34,691 bases of DNA, taken from Liolophura sinensis. Its lineage: Eukaryota; Mollusca; Polyplacophora; Chitonida; Chitonidae. Both the position numbers and the translations under genes were made by a program. Location: the NCBI RefSeq assembly GCF_032854445.1, contig NW_027018370.1, forward strand, positions 1-34,691. The letters are read 5' to 3'. Below the pieces are notes generated by a model that saw only the letters and a program-made list of their open reading frames with translations, was not told where the DNA came from and did no database searches. Within the stretch, counting starts at the first letter, position 1. Every line of letters begins with the position of its first letter. Positions 33,001-34,691 of this stretch are shown in pieces.

Positions 33001-34691
33001 GAAATTTGCAAGTTTTCAACAGCTGGAGATGCCTGGCCCAATTGCGCATCCTTTGCACCTTATTGATGTGGGTCAGTGTTCAATTGTACTTTTTACAGCG
33101 GGTTGTATTAAGTACCTTGTGTTTTTTTACATACAAATGGTGTGGTTTTTCTACATGTAGATAAAGACATTGAGTTTGTCTTCGACTTAGAAGTAAGACA
33201 TCTGCTGGGTGAGTTAAATGGGCTTGGCCCAAAGATTTGACGTCGCTGGGCTACCGAAGGGCACATAACTTATAATGAAATGTTGAAATATAGTAATGAC
33301 CAGTCGCGATTGTACATAGTTAATGTAGCCGATTTCAATTAGCAAAAAGACCAGGCAAAAATCCAAAAGTGGAAAAACTGTTCCAATGCTGCTGGTAAGA
33401 GGCCTAATCCGACGTATTTTGTGACGAGAAATCGAATGGTGCAAACCGCGTTGCTCTGCGACCAATACTTTTGGCTGTAGCCACAAATGAGTAATCAATG
33501 ATGTCAAGATCACGTGCCCAGCAACGGCTCTTACTCCATGGAAACCAAGGAAATTTGCAATTTTTAAACAGCTGCAGATGCCTGGCCCAATTGCGCATCC
33601 TTTGGCACCTTATTGATGTGGGTCAGTGTTCAATTGTACTTTTTACAGCGGATTGTATCAAGTACCTTTTGTTTTTTTTATATACAATGGTGTGGTTTTT
33701 CTACATGTAGATTAAAGACATTGAGTTTGTCTTCGATTTAGAAGTAAGACATTTGCTGGGTGAGTTAAATGGCTTGGCCCAAAGATTTGACGTCGTCTGG
33801 GCTACCGAAGGGCACATAACTTATAATGAAAAGTTGAATATAGTAATGACCAGTCGCGATTGTACATAGTTAATGTAGCCGATTTCAATTAGCAAAAAGA
33901 CCAGGCAAAAATCCAAAAGTAGAAAAACTGTTCAATGCTGCTGGTAAGAGGCTAATCCGACGTATTTTGTGACGAGAAATCGAATGGTGCAAACCGCGTT
34001 GCTCTCCGACCAATACTTTTGGCTGTAGGCCCACAAATGAATAATCAATGATGTCAAGATCACGTGCCCAGCAACGGCTCTTACTCCATGGAAACCAAGG
34101 AAATTTGCAATTTTTCAACAGCTGGAGATGCCTGGCCCAATTGCGCATCCTTTGGCACCTTATTGATGTGGGTCAGTGTTCAATTGTACTTTTTACAGCG
34201 GATTGTATCAAGTACCTTGTGTTTTTTTATATATACAAATGGTGTGGTTTTTCTACATGTAGATAAAGACATTGAGTTTGGTCTTCGACTTAGAAGTAAG
34301 ACATTTGCTGGGTGAGTTAAATGGGCTTGGCCCAAAGATTTGACGTCGTCTGGGCTTACGAAGGGCACATAACTTATAATGAAATGTTGAATATAGTAAT
34401 GACCAGTCGCGATTGTACATAGTTAATGTAGCCGATTTCAATAAGTAAAATGACCAGGCAAAATCCAAAAGTGGAAAAACTGTTCCAATGCTGCTGGTAA
34501 GAGGCTAATCCGACGTATTTTGTGACGAGAAATCGAATGGTGCAAACCGCGTTGCTCTCCGACCAATACTTTTGGCTGTAGCCACAAATGAATAATCAAT
34601 GATGTCAAGATCCACGTGCCCAGCAAACGGCTCTTACTCCATGGAAACCAAGGAAATTTGCCAATTTTCAACAGCTGGAGATGCCTGGCCC
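30083..34691. repeat. Satellite array, right arm: about 8.4 tandem monomers of ~550 bp
   Basis: The same monomer resumes directly after the retrotransposon, in the phase at which it was interrupted. Anchors lie at 30195, 30744, 31294, 31845, 32393, 32950, 33498, 34048 and 34599. The first copies are close relatives of left-arm copies: the one at 30744 shares rare variants with the one at 17439, and the one at 30195 matches the one at 21288. From about 32.1 kb onward, single-base insertions and deletions become frequent and the spacing varies from 548 to 557. The window ends inside a monomer, so the array extends to the right. Confidence 0.97.

Noticed and set aside
1-34691. CRISPR array or other prokaryotic repeat system
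   Set aside because: The repeat unit is 550 bp with no unique spacers, and the retrotransposon is of a eukaryotic type.

Overview
The window looks like eukaryotic, non-genic DNA, most likely from a marine invertebrate. It is one long tandem satellite with a monomer of about 550 bp, interrupted once by a 6.15-kb non-LTR retrotransposon. No host protein-coding gene, rRNA, tRNA or CRISPR array is recognisable. The host guess (mollusc or another marine invertebrate, low confidence) rests on the retrotransposon type: an APE-endonuclease CR1/L2-group element with a 2A-like peptide at the start of ORF2, a combination known from molluscs, echinoderms, lancelets and cnidarians.

Layout. Positions 1-23931 hold about 43.5 head-to-tail monomers. 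Positions 23932-30082 hold the retrotransposon on the + strand: a 5' leader, a broken ORF1 (24175-25235), a spacer of nearly 1 kb, ORF2 (26202-29827, broken near its end), and a 3' UTR with a hairpin, AATAAA and an AT-rich pentanucleotide tail. Positions 30083-34691 resume the satellite in exact phase for about 8.4 more monomers. The array runs off both ends of the window. The element is flanked by a 6-bp duplication of satellite sequence (AATGCT). Subtracting the element plus one duplication from the interrupted interval leaves a normal 551-bp monomer.

The satellite is not uniform inside each monomer. About 273 bp (21718-21990 in the reference copy) is nearly invariant between copies, and its changes are mostly private to one copy. 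The other 277 bp or so carries almost all the recurrent variant sites that define subfamilies. Read on the minus strand, the invariant half starts about 25-30 bp downstream of a TATA-like motif. It contains no run of four T, and it ends at a run of four to six T. That is the geometry of a TATA-dependent RNA polymerase III gene, so each monomer may carry a roughly 270-nt non-coding RNA unit. This is an inference and is the main candidate here for something undescribed. Many short ORFs recur in every monomer on both strands, but I see no evidence that they encode proteins.

Copies sharing rare variants reveal block duplications at several unit spacings (2, 7, 14, and 13 across the insertion). 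This fits ongoing unequal exchange or conversion without one fixed higher-order repeat. Single-base length changes are concentrated near both ends of the window, which may reflect lower consensus quality there.
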